Both the position numbers and the translations under genes were made by a program. From positions 1-28,675 of the forward strand of contig DEFO01000043.1 in the NCBI GenBank assembly GCA_002350805.1: 28,675 bases of DNA, given 5' to 3'. Within the stretch, counting starts at the first letter, position 1, and the number at the start of each line of letters is the position of its first letter. Below are positions 20,571-28,675 of this stretch, piece by piece. Source of the DNA: Prevotella sp. UBA2850 (GTDB lineage Bacteria; Bacteroidota; Bacteroidia; Bacteroidales; Bacteroidaceae). The notes beneath the pieces are model-generated. The model was not told where the DNA came from and made no database searches. It was given only the letters and a program-made list of their open reading frames with translations.

Positions 20571-23402
20571 CTATTTCTTTGGTGTCGACATCACCACGGC
20601 GATGCGGTCGCCGGCCTTGATGCGCTTGGCCATGTCCTGAATGTCCTTGGCAGTGATGCCGTTGATGAGCTGCTCGAAGCCCTTCGACTTGTCGTAGCCG
20701 TGGTTCCAGCGGTAGCCAAGGATGTCGAGCCAGTACTCATTGACGGTACGGTTGCTCTTGTCTATCTTCAGCAGATACTCTTTCGCCTTGTTGATATCCT
20801 CCATGTTCGGACCGTTCTTGATCAGTTCGTCGATGCCCTCATCCACCAGACGGATGGCCAGGTCGCGCGACTCAGGACTGGTTGGGAAGCGAACAGAGAG
20901 GCGGAACTTTTCCTTCGGATAGTAGCTGACAGAGCAGCCGGCGCCGACTGAATAGGCGGCTCCTGCCTCCTCGCGGATGGTCTTGGTATAGATGATGGTC
21001 AGCACTTGTCCGAGCAATGAGGCAATCTGCTGGTTGCGGAACGAGAACTCACCCGGTGCAATATACTGGATGTTGATATTGCAGGTCGGTGTCTCCTGCT
21101 CTTTCTCGAACATACAGGTGCGTGAGCCGGGCAGCACCTCTGACTTCGGCGTAAGCTTCACCTCCTGATGGGTAGCGGGCAGCGATGCGATGTATTTCTC
21201 GAGCAGCGGACGCAGCTCGTCCATCTCCACATTGCCCACGAAGTGCATGGTGAACTGGCTGGCATCGCTGAAGCAGCGCTTGTAGATTTCCATCATCTTA
21301 CCGAAGTCGATGGCCTCGTAATCCTTCACGGTCATCTGCTTGGCATAGGGATTATTGCCATACAAAGTGACGGTCGTAGAGTCGCCCAGTACCGAGTTGG
21401 GCTTTCCCTCGCTGTCGCGTGTCGTTCTAATGATGCGCTCGCGCAAGGCTCCGAAGGCATTATCGTCGCGGTTGGGATAGAGGAAGCCGGCATGTGTCAT
21501 CTCCAACATCACAGCCAGGTCTTTCGGTGCGCAAGAGCCTTGCAGGACGGTCTGATTGGCATGGAATCCGGGCTGCACGCGGGCGTTCACACCAGTGAAC
21601 TTCTTGTTCATATCCATCAGATTGTAGTTACCCATGCCATTGACACCCATCATCATGTTCAGCATGCTCTGGGCCTGGCGGTACTCGTCGACGGTGATGT
21701 CGTCGATGCCGTCAAGTCCCATGTGCGAGGCTGCCGACATGAGAATCTGGTCTTTCTTCAGGTCGGTCTTCTTCACGACGACCTTCATACCGTTCGACAG
21801 TACCATATTGATGTAGCCTTCGGCATCGGTCGACTCGCTGACAATCTTGCCGGGAGTAGGCTCCTTCGGCAGGAAGGGCAGATTGTTCACCTTGTCTACG
21901 TAAGCCTCCAGGCGCTCGTTGGCCACCTTATTATATAGGGCCATCATCTGCTCCTTGGTGGGATAGTTGATATCGTCTTTGTCGGGACCCGTGACAGTAA
22001 TGGCCATGTTCTTGCCATCCTTGTCGAAGAGTGAGAAGAAATACTGGTTCAGGTCGTTCACCGTGAGTTTCGGCAGTTCAGTCTTCCAGAAAGCAATCTC
22101 ATCCTCCAGTTCGGGAATGGGGTCGTTGTCGAGGAAGTGGCGCACATACTCGTTGACGAAGTTCTTGCTGAAACGCTTGTCTTTCTCCTTGAGCTGACGG
22201 TCCAGACTCACGAGCATATCCTTGCGGTAGCGGTCGAACTCTGTCTGGGCGAAACCATGCTGGCGCACACGGAACAGCTCGCGCAGGAAGGCCTCCGTGC
22301 CACGCATGATGTCGTCTTTGCCACTATGGCACGACACGATGCCGTTCAGCGAACGGACTGTCTGGGCAAGGAAGAAAGCACCGTCGCGGATATAACCCAT
22401 AGAGAACGGTGAGCCGGGAGCCTGCACCAGGTCGAGGGTATGGTCGTGGAAGGTGTTGTAGATGAAGCCATTGTAGAATCCCTGGAGCATGTACTCGCGA
22501 GAGTTCTTCTGGTCGCGCGGCGTGGCGGGGTGCTTGAAGTAGAACTGCACCATGGGCGAGCTCAGCTCCTTGTCCTTACCCACGAAATAAATCACGTCGT
22601 TGTTGTCGGGCACGGGGTAGTACTCGCGCTTGGCGGCATTCTTCTTCGGCTTGGGGATGTCGGCGAAGGTCTTCTTGATCTTCTGCTCCATCTGGTCGAC
22701 ATCGATATCGCCCACTACGACAACTCCTTGCAGGTCGGGACGATACCACTTCACGTAGTAGTCGCGCAAAGCCTGATGGGGGAAGTTCATCACGATGTCC
22801 ATCGAGCCGATAGGCATAGCGTCGCTGTATTTCGAGCCGGCATGCAGCACGGGCATGATTTTCTCGTTCATGCGCTGGGAGGCCGAGTTGCGTGTGCGCC
22901 ACTCCTCCTGAATGACGCCGCGCTCGCTGTCTATCTCATCGCCCTCGAGCAGCAGGTCGTGGCTCCAGTCGTGCAGAATGAGCAGGCATGAGTCGAGGAT
23001 GCTCTCGCGGATGGTGGGCACATTGTCGATGTTATACACCGTCTCGTCGACCGCCGTATAGGCATTGAGGTCGGCACCGAACTTCACGCCGATGGTCTCG
23101 AGCCAGGTGCGCAGCGAGGCACCGGGGAAGTGGGTGGTGCCGTTGAAGCACATGTGCTCAAGGAAGTGGGCCAGTCCGCGCTGGTGAGGCTCCTCCTGGA
23201 TGGCGCCCACCTTCTGTGCAATATAGAAGTAGGCACGGTCCTTCGGGTCCTCGTTATGACGGATATAATACGTCAGACCGTTCTTCAACTGTCCGATGCG
23301 CACGTTCGGGTCGTTCTTGAACAGTCCGTCTTGTTGTTTCTTGGCTGCCGACACAGTCATGGCCAGCATCAGCAGGAAAATGATTGATAGTTGTTTTTTC
23401 AT
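20571..23402 (-). CDS. Secreted two-domain M16 zinc metallopeptidase
   Basis: A 943-aa insulinase/pitrilysin-type protease with a signal peptide (MKKQLSIIFLLMLAMTVSAA). The inverted zinc motif HFLEH gives H79, E82 and H83, and the third ligand is probably E160 in SERGVIQEE. A second, catalytically empty M16 half fills the C-terminal part and contributes the substrate-binding GAAYSVGAG region near residue 790. These enzymes act in the periplasm or at the cell surface on small peptides. The gene follows the large surface-protein gene on the same strand, separated by a terminator and 320 nt, so it has its own promoter, which I could not locate. Confidence 0.94.
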   Translation of the reverse strand: MKKQLSIIFLLMLAMTVSAAKKQQDGLFKNDPNVRIGQLKNGLTYYIRHNEDPKDRAYFYIAQKVGAIQEEPHQRGLAHFLEHMCFNGTTHFPGASLRTWLETIGVKFGADLNAYTAVDETVYNIDNVPTIRESILDSCLLILHDWSHDLLLEGDEIDSERGVIQEEWRTRNSASQRMNEKIMPVLHAGSKYSDAMPIGSMDIVMNFPHQALRDYYVKWYRPDLQGVVVVGDIDVDQMEQKIKKTFADIPKPKKNAAKREYYPVPDNNDVIYFVGKDKELSSPMVQFYFKHPATPRDQKNSREYMLQGFYNGFIYNTFHDHTLDLVQAPGSPFSMGYIRDGAFFLAQTVRSLNGIVSCHSGKDDIMRGTEAFLRELFRVRQHGFAQTEFDRYRKDMLVSLDRQLKEKDKRFSKNFVNEYVRHFLDNDPIPELEDEIAFWKTELPKLTVNDLNQYFFSLFDKDGKNMAITVTGPDKDDINYPTKEQMMALYNKVANERLEAYVDKVNNLPFLPKEPTPGKIVSESTDAEGYINMVLSNGMKVVVKKTDLKKDQILMSAASHMGLDGIDDITVDEYRQAQSMLNMMMGVNGMGNYNLMDMNKKFTGVNARVQPGFHANQTVLQGSCAPKDLAVMLEMTHAGFLYPNRDDNAFGALRERIIRTTRDSEGKPNSVLGDSTTVTLYGNNPYAKQMTVKDYEAIDFGKMMEIYKRCFSDASQFTMHFVGNVEMDELRPLLEKYIASLPATHQEVKLTPKSEVLPGSRTCMFEKEQETPTCNINIQYIAPGEFSFRNQQIASLLGQVLTIIYTKTIREEAGAAYSVGAGCSVSYYPKEKFRLSVRFPTSPESRDLAIRLVDEGIDELIKNGPNMEDINKAKEYLLKIDKSNRTVNEYWLDILGYRWNHGYDKSKGFEQLINGITAKDIQDMAKRIKAGDRIAVVMSTPKK

Positions 23403-23723
23403 TCTATTTTTGATTAGTGTTATTTGTTCTTCAAGGCAAAGCCCGGCATAAGCTACCTACTTAAAACAGGCATCAAGCATTCGACGTCGCAATTCATACG
23501 ACCATGGTGTTGGTTTTTACTTATATCTACGTCGACTGACAGCCAAAGGTTATGGAGCGGGCATCTTTTTTTGAAATATTAACACAAATCACCACATAGA
23601 TTTGGGTGTATTTTCCTATTCAGGCATCAATTGAAAAAAAGTGCGCTTCAGGCACAACGGACACAAAACAAAAAGCGCCCTGCAAAGACAGATGTCGATG
23701 CAGGGCGCTTGAGATAAAGATGA
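23403..23723. other. Spacer between the large surface protein and the M16 peptidase
   Basis: This 321-nt spacer holds the terminator of the upstream gene at 23660-23710. In the rest I find no box of TAnnTTTG form at a proper distance from the peptidase start; TAACCTTTG, one base too long, is the nearest (minus strand, about 140 nt upstream). No gene is seen. Confidence 0.6.
23660..23710 (-). terminator. Strong rho-independent terminator of the large surface protein
   Basis: On the minus strand AAGCGCCCTGCA (23710-23699) pairs perfectly with TGCAGGGCGCTT (23684-23673) over a 14-nt loop, followed by a T-rich run (TTTGTTTTG). It starts 14 nt after the stop codon. Confidence 0.93.
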
Positions 23724-26700
23724 TCACCGGCGCATGATTTTCTTGACTGCCATCTTTCCGTCGGCATGTTTGATGCTAATCACGTAGGTGTCTGCCTTTT
23801 GCACCTGCACGGCATCATGCGCACCAAGACCTTGTTTGCCAGCCAGTTCGCGACCCACCATGTCGTAGATTTTGCAATCGGCTCCTTCAGCACCGTCAAT
23901 CACGATATAGCCGTTCGCATAGGCGGCAGTAAAGCGATGGCCTTCTGTTGTCGGCTTGTTAATGCCGGTTGATGCATTCACCTGGTAGACGAATGTAGCC
24001 ACGTCGCTATCGTAGAGATACTCGGCCTCAGCCATCACCTTCACGGTGACCACGCCCTCAGGCAACTCAAACGGACCGGTGTAGAGAATGCGGGTGTCCT
24101 CGTTGCAGGGACAACTGCCGTCGAGTGTGTAGTAGATGGTTGCCCCCTCTGTGGCGCAACTCAGCGAGAGCTGTGTGCCCTTTCCTACTTGTTCGCCATT
24201 GCGGATGGAAGCTGTCGGCGTGTTCACCACCTCATACTCCACATCCACTCTCACCATCGACTCGGCGGTAATGTCCACCTTGTCCATGGTCAGCGTCAGC
24301 TGTGCTGCACCCGGCAGGTCGCCATTCAGCGTCAGTGTGGCCAGTCCGTTCTCATCGACGACTATTCTCTCATTGTCAAGCGAGGTGATCAGACTAGACG
24401 AGAGACGGGCGTTCAGCACCTTTCCTGCCGACACCTCTTGCGGCATCACTAGCACCTGCACCGTCTTCGTTCCCTGATAAGGAACCGTCAGCACGCTGTC
24501 GATGATGATGGCCGTGATTTCCGGCTCTATCCTCACTTTCTCCGTGTGATCAGAGCCCATCTGAACGCTGCAATAGCTCTCCACACTGCCCTTCACCGTC
24601 ACGTCGACCTCATCGCCGGCAACGAAGGGATCCTCGGGCACAAACTTCACCTTCGACACGTATGTCTTCTCTCCTGCGGGCGACTCCTCTGTGTTCAGCA
24701 TCTCCAGATGGCCATTACGTGTGGCGCCGTCCATCTTCACGACGACACTCTTCTCGTTCAGGCTTTCGGGCAGCATGTATTTGCTCATCTCAATGGTAAT
24801 GCCACTCTCTGCTCCGCGCATCAGCTTCACGGCAGGTGGCGTAGTCTGCTTCATGCCCACGTTCACGTCGAGCTGTGGCGGTGGAACAGGCAGCCACTCA
24901 GAGTAACAAGTCTCATAGCCGTCCTTCTCATATTTCACCTGCCATTCGCCCTGCGGCACATCCCAGCGATAGAAGCCAGCCTCATCGGTCACCAGCGGGT
25001 TCTGCTGTGAGTAGTCCTCGGCATTCCATTTCACGGCACTGCCATTCTTCTTCTGATAAACCGTGGTGGTCACACCCGGCAGGCGGTTGCTCAGCACTGC
25101 CTCATAGACGTAGCCCGAAGGGTCGAGAATGGGCTGGACAGAAGGCGTAGTGAAGAGAATGGTATTGTTGTCTTTCTTTTCATTGAAGATCTCCTGCTTG
25201 CCATCAGTCGAGGTGATGGTCTCTGGGTCTTTCTCCTTCTTGCAAGAATTGTAAGCATTTTTAATCCGCTGGTTTAAGTCAGTATACTTCCTGATAATTC
25301 CGGCATTCTTCTTTGAAGACCAAGATAGGCACTTTTCACGAACGCCCTCGAAGTCCTTATAGGCAAATATTTTGTCTATTCCATCAATAACCTTGCCAGA
25401 AACTTGTCCTATCAAACCTCCCAGCGTTTCAGCAGAAGTTTCTAATGATGTATTCTTGACGAGCGTGGTCTGGAAAGCCTTGTTCAGTTTTGAATTGACA
25501 AACTTGGCAGATTTCAGATACTTCCCAAGGCCCAAGGTCCCAACAAATGTAGCCACACTCGCTCCTAACTTCTTCTTGTATTCAGTCAGATACTTGTTAT
25601 ATTTCTCTATCAGTTTGTCTTCTTCTGTCCATATTTGTGTCTGCATCTCATTCCAGAAATCGCCAATGAGTTTCTTTGAGAGGCGCGATGATCCGTCAGG
25701 ACATTTCGCTAATATATTTCTTGTTGTGGCATCGCGTTTCTTATCATATTTCTTTTGATATTTATCCAACTTTTTTCTCATTAAATCAAAGTCCTTATTA
25801 GCATGGACAAATTCTGACAAGCCAAGAATATCTTCAAGACCATCGACAAATTCGCTACCCAGTTCAGAAAGGAATTCTTTGATGCGAGTCTTGCCTTTGC
25901 TGTTCTTCTTAGCAGAATTATATGGATCAGAAAGAGTTATTCGATAAGCCTCATTTCCGCCCAAGTCAATGAAAACAACAGAGATAGAGTTGTCTGTGAT
26001 TTCTGTATAGGTACCTATACCGCCTTCCTCGGTTTTTATATAAGCAAACTGATAGGTACGCATCATGGTCTCTGCTTCTGCGAATGGGATGGTTTCTACG
26101 CGATACTCACATCTAAAAACATTATTATTGTCCTTTCTCAACACGAAATCAAGCAGAGCCGATGTCTCGTTCTCTTCAACGACGCGCATCTCTCCATAAT
26201 CCTCTATAAAATTATAGATATGATTTGCAATCATTGCCATCTGGGCTGCCTGTTCACGGAAAACTTCCTCGCGTTCCTCGTCCGACTCCTCTCGAATACA
26301 TACATAATCTACCGTCACATTCTGCGGAAGTTTATAACTATCATACTTAGAAGTAGCCACCCAAGCCTGCTGTTTGGAATCAAACAGGGCAGGCAACACT
26401 CGGATGGTACCATCTGACGCCTTCACCATAAAGTTGACATCTTTGATGACCGTTGTGTCGTTGCGGGTGAAGTTGGCAAGGAAAGTAAAGTCCGTCTCGT
26501 TGTAGAAATCATAGTGTATCGCAGAGGTTGTGCCATTGATTAAATCAAAGTCGACTGTGATATTGTCTTTGTGCCAGCCATTATAGAAAGTCATGGAAAC
26601 AGAAGTGGGTGTAATATATGACTTGTCGTATAACACTTCTTTTACATCACTTGTCAGTATCATTCCTTCCTGTGTTTTTGATTTCACAAGGATATCATGG

Positions 26701-28675
26701 AAAGATAGGTTATAAGCATCATAGAGTTCACACTTTTTCATCCACGTACCATCACTCTTTGACGTTGTCATACCGATGAGCACATCCCCATCAAATACCT
26801 TTACCTCACTATCAGGATTCGTTAAACCACTTATAGTTATATTTTTGTCTGCTGTTGTAGAAGAAACAGCGAATGCTAGGGATTCTCCTTCAAATTGTGC
26901 GACACCAATTGGCCGTGGGACTGTAACCTCATTATCAAAAGAAACATAGGCAGTAAAATGATATGCGTTTGCTTCAGTAGGAACAACACAACATTTAACT
27001 TCTTTTTTTGCTTGTTCCTTGGTCAGATGCATGCTAATTGTTTTCCCGTTCAGAGTATAAGATTGTGCCTTCTTATCTACCTGCACTGAGTTTTCAACCA
27101 ACTTACATCCTTCTGGTATGTCTATAGATAAATTCACATTGTTTACCTTATCATAGAGGTCTTTATCGACATTTACTCTTGCAGAGAGTGTCACATAGCT
27201 GCCAATGACTACCGCTGACTTGTCGGCTATCAGACTACCTCTATACAGGAATAACGACTCGTTCAGTTTAGGTATTATGCCAGCTGACACAGTAGTGATC
27301 TCACCATCTTTAACCTCCACTTGAGTGGTAACATAATCCTTTCCTTCCACTAAATTCAGTTGAGATAATCTTGATAATTCATATAAGCCAGAAAGCAATG
27401 AAGACTGCCCAATAGACACAAGGGTGTAAGTGCCTTGTGGGAGATGTCTCAATGTCAACGTCTCCCCATTATAAACACCTCTCGCCACCAAGAAACCATT
27501 GCTGCCGTAAATATATCCAGCATTTTGACTGTTGTTGCTTCCTGTGAAAGATGCAGAAACACCTCCCAACTCTATAAAGTTCAAATCAACGCCAACGGAG
27601 CCTCTTTCATCGATATAAAAAGTCGTAGACGCATCAGCTAGGTTTTTCTTCTTACTCTTAGCAGTAATGATGATGTCATCCCACTCATTTGCCCCGGAAT
27701 TAATGACCAATGTACCATTATATTGCACTGAAAAATCAGTAATCTCGTTACCTGTAGACTCGTTCATCAAAGTAAGCTGCAAATCATAAAGTCCCCCTGG
27801 CAGAAGATCTGCTGTCATCTCTCCTTCCTCAGAGACAACTGGGGTGTAATCAATGTTTACAGGGATAACATGGCCTGTTATTGGTTTGAGGGTAATGACT
27901 CCAAGATCACCGTTACCATTCAAACTACTACGATGTATGACTGCATCCATATATCCATCGCAGCTGACAATAATCTCAGTATCATCGTCATAGACTTCTA
28001 AAGAGAACTCGCCTTGATTATTCGTTTGTATGTTGTAAGTCTCTTCGAATTTTCCGTTTAGTTTTTGCTTTATGTGAATAGTTGCTATTTTCTCACTGAT
28101 GTCCTCAGCAGAAACTCGCCCACTAAGATTAACTCTGCTCATTTTCTGTAGGTGGCAAACAACTGTAGTATCGTTCCTCCCCACCATCACACTGTCCAAG
28201 GGAATCTCGCGGTAAAGATGCCCCATCTCTTCGTTCAATTCTATTAAATAGTATAACTTTGTTTCTAAAGGCACCTTTGCAATAGCACTGCCCTTTTCAA
28301 TAGCAAATTTATTAAAATCAACATTTAACAATTTTTCATATAACTCTTTTGATGATTCATTTTCAAGTAATTCAGGATTTTTTTCATAATACTGTATAAG
28401 CTCTTTTATAGCCAAAATTTCCTGGTAAATCTCTTTTCTGTTAAACCATTTTATCTCGACTGATTGTGTAATATCGTTCCCTTCATCGCTCAAGCATACT
28501 AAATTAACTGCCACTCCTTCATAGTCATAATCAAATTCTTTTAGATTAATTCTATTATCAAGTGTCTCTATACCTGTATTTACTCCGATAAGTAACGGCC
28601 ATCCATAATCAGATTCATCGATCATGAAATAATACATGGTTCCTCTAGGAACATAACCTGCATATTTCATACCCT
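23724..28675 (-). CDS. Giant multi-domain secreted protein with sorting tail, N-terminus missing
   Basis: At least 1,648 residues are visible, and the frame is open to the edge (the codon before ATG 28670 is GGT). No signal peptide is seen, so the start lies outside. In order: an unknown N-terminal part; carboxypeptidase-regulatory-like beta domains (about 175-260 and later); an Ig-like middle; a Lys-rich helical segment at ~947-1157 with a small hydrophobic stretch (GASVATFVGTLGLGKYL); a DPSGYVYEAVLSN...VPPPQ module near 1183-1262; bacterial beta-sandwich domains; a chitobiase/hexosaminidase C-terminal-type domain at ~1493-1567 (ATIYYTLDGS); and a tail at ~1572-1648 (CKIYDMVGREL...MAVKKIMRR) like type IX sorting domains. 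It is probably exposed on the cell surface. The 5' two thirds look more AT-rich than the 3' third. Its ligand is unknown. Confidence 0.8.
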   Translation of the reverse strand, partial: GMKYAGYVPRGTMYYFMIDESDYGWPLLIGVNTGIETLDNRINLKEFDYDYEGVAVNLVCLSDEGNDITQSVEIKWFNRKEIYQEILAIKELIQYYEKNPELLENESSKELYEKLLNVDFNKFAIEKGSAIAKVPLETKLYYLIELNEEMGHLYREIPLDSVMVGRNDTTVVCHLQKMSRVNLSGRVSAEDISEKIATIHIKQKLNGKFEETYNIQTNNQGEFSLEVYDDDTEIIVSCDGYMDAVIHRSSLNGNGDLGVITLKPITGHVIPVNIDYTPVVSEEGEMTADLLPGGLYDLQLTLMNESTGNEITDFSVQYNGTLVINSGANEWDDIIITAKSKKKNLADASTTFYIDERGSVGVDLNFIELGGVSASFTGSNNSQNAGYIYGSNGFLVARGVYNGETLTLRHLPQGTYTLVSIGQSSLLSGLYELSRLSQLNLVEGKDYVTTQVEVKDGEITTVSAGIIPKLNESLFLYRGSLIADKSAVVIGSYVTLSARVNVDKDLYDKVNNVNLSIDIPEGCKLVENSVQVDKKAQSYTLNGKTISMHLTKEQAKKEVKCCVVPTEANAYHFTAYVSFDNEVTVPRPIGVAQFEGESLAFAVSSTTADKNITISGLTNPDSEVKVFDGDVLIGMTTSKSDGTWMKKCELYDAYNLSFHDILVKSKTQEGMILTSDVKEVLYDKSYITPTSVSMTFYNGWHKDNITVDFDLINGTTSAIHYDFYNETDFTFLANFTRNDTTVIKDVNFMVKASDGTIRVLPALFDSKQQAWVATSKYDSYKLPQNVTVDYVCIREESDEEREEVFREQAAQMAMIANHIYNFIEDYGEMRVVEENETSALLDFVLRKDNNNVFRCEYRVETIPFAEAETMMRTYQFAYIKTEEGGIGTYTEITDNSISVVFIDLGGNEAYRITLSDPYNSAKKNSKGKTRIKEFLSELGSEFVDGLEDILGLSEFVHANKDFDLMRKKLDKYQKKYDKKRDATTRNILAKCPDGSSRLSKKLIGDFWNEMQTQIWTEEDKLIEKYNKYLTEYKKKLGASVATFVGTLGLGKYLKSAKFVNSKLNKAFQTTLVKNTSLETSAETLGGLIGQVSGKVIDGIDKIFAYKDFEGVREKCLSWSSKKNAGIIRKYTDLNQRIKNAYNSCKKEKDPETITSTDGKQEIFNEKKDNNTILFTTPSVQPILDPSGYVYEAVLSNRLPGVTTTVYQKKNGSAVKWNAEDYSQQNPLVTDEAGFYRWDVPQGEWQVKYEKDGYETCYSEWLPVPPPQLDVNVGMKQTTPPAVKLMRGAESGITIEMSKYMLPESLNEKSVVVKMDGATRNGHLEMLNTEESPAGEKTYVSKVKFVPEDPFVAGDEVDVTVKGSVESYCSVQMGSDHTEKVRIEPEITAIIIDSVLTVPYQGTKTVQVLVMPQEVSAGKVLNARLSSSLITSLDNERIVVDENGLATLTLNGDLPGAAQLTLTMDKVDITAESMVRVDVEYEVVNTPTASIRNGEQVGKGTQLSLSCATEGATIYYTLDGSCPCNEDTRILYTGPFELPEGVVTVKVMAEAEYLYDSDVATFVYQVNASTGINKPTTEGHRFTAAYANGYIVIDGAEGADCKIYDMVGRELAGKQGLGAHDAVQVQKADTYVISIKHADGKMAVKKIMRR

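Overview
The window looks like a chromosomal segment from a gut-type member of the Bacteroidales, most likely Prevotella/Segatella or a close relative. The reasons are promoters of the Bacteroidetes form TTTG-N19/20-TAnnTTTG, AT-rich leaders without Shine-Dalgarno sequences, a GH95 fucosidase, a DUF3109 protein, a secreted M16 peptidase, and a giant secreted protein with a type IX-like sorting tail. Naming below Bacteroidales is inference. No tRNA, rRNA, CRISPR array or transposase was seen.

Layout. (1) Positions 1-5896, minus strand: a tight operon with a mini DEDD exonuclease, an SF1 helicase fused to a PD-(D/E)XK-type nuclease, a RecQ helicase with a long C-terminal extension, and the start of a small Cys-containing ORF that leaves the window. 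It looks more AT-rich than the DNA to its right and reads like a mobile repair or defence module. (2) 5897-8627: a spacer, then a P1B-type Zn/Cd/Pb-exporting ATPase whose N-terminus is an extreme His/Cys-rich tail. (3) 8628-9038: two phased short tandem arrays, nine 10-bp units and twelve ~11-bp units. (4) 9039-10341: a LysR regulator divergent from a 34-residue membrane microprotein that has its own promoter and terminator, with two palindromes between them. (5) 10821-13328, minus strand: lemA followed by a DUF2207 membrane protein, separated by six alternating 24/23-bp repeats. (6) 13456-17698, plus strand: a GH95 alpha-L-fucosidase, an overlapping rhamnosidase-like jelly-roll protein without a catalytic domain, and an AraC regulator with its own -7 box. 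(7) 17699-20570: repeat-rich spacers around a DUF3109 Cys-cluster protein and uracil-DNA glycosylase (ung). A 157-bp tandem repeat upstream of ung carries three full promoter matches. (8) 20571-28675, minus strand: a two-domain M16 zinc peptidase and the 1,648+ residue secreted protein, which ends at a strong terminator and runs off the right edge.

How the genes work together. The fucosidase, jelly-roll and AraC genes form a minimal sugar-utilisation cluster with no SusC/SusD in view. The lemA-DUF2207 pair is a common envelope pair. The helicase/nuclease genes are translationally coupled or nearly so. The spacers carry at least seven unrelated short-period repeat families, and repeat-derived translations extend several reading frames spuriously. 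Start sites were therefore chosen from promoter position and family homology rather than from the longest frame.

The most promising undescribed material is the three-enzyme helicase/nuclease operon, the promoter-bearing 157-bp tandem array before ung, the 10-bp and 11-bp phased arrays, and the LysR-microprotein locus. All family assignments come from reading motifs; no database search was run.
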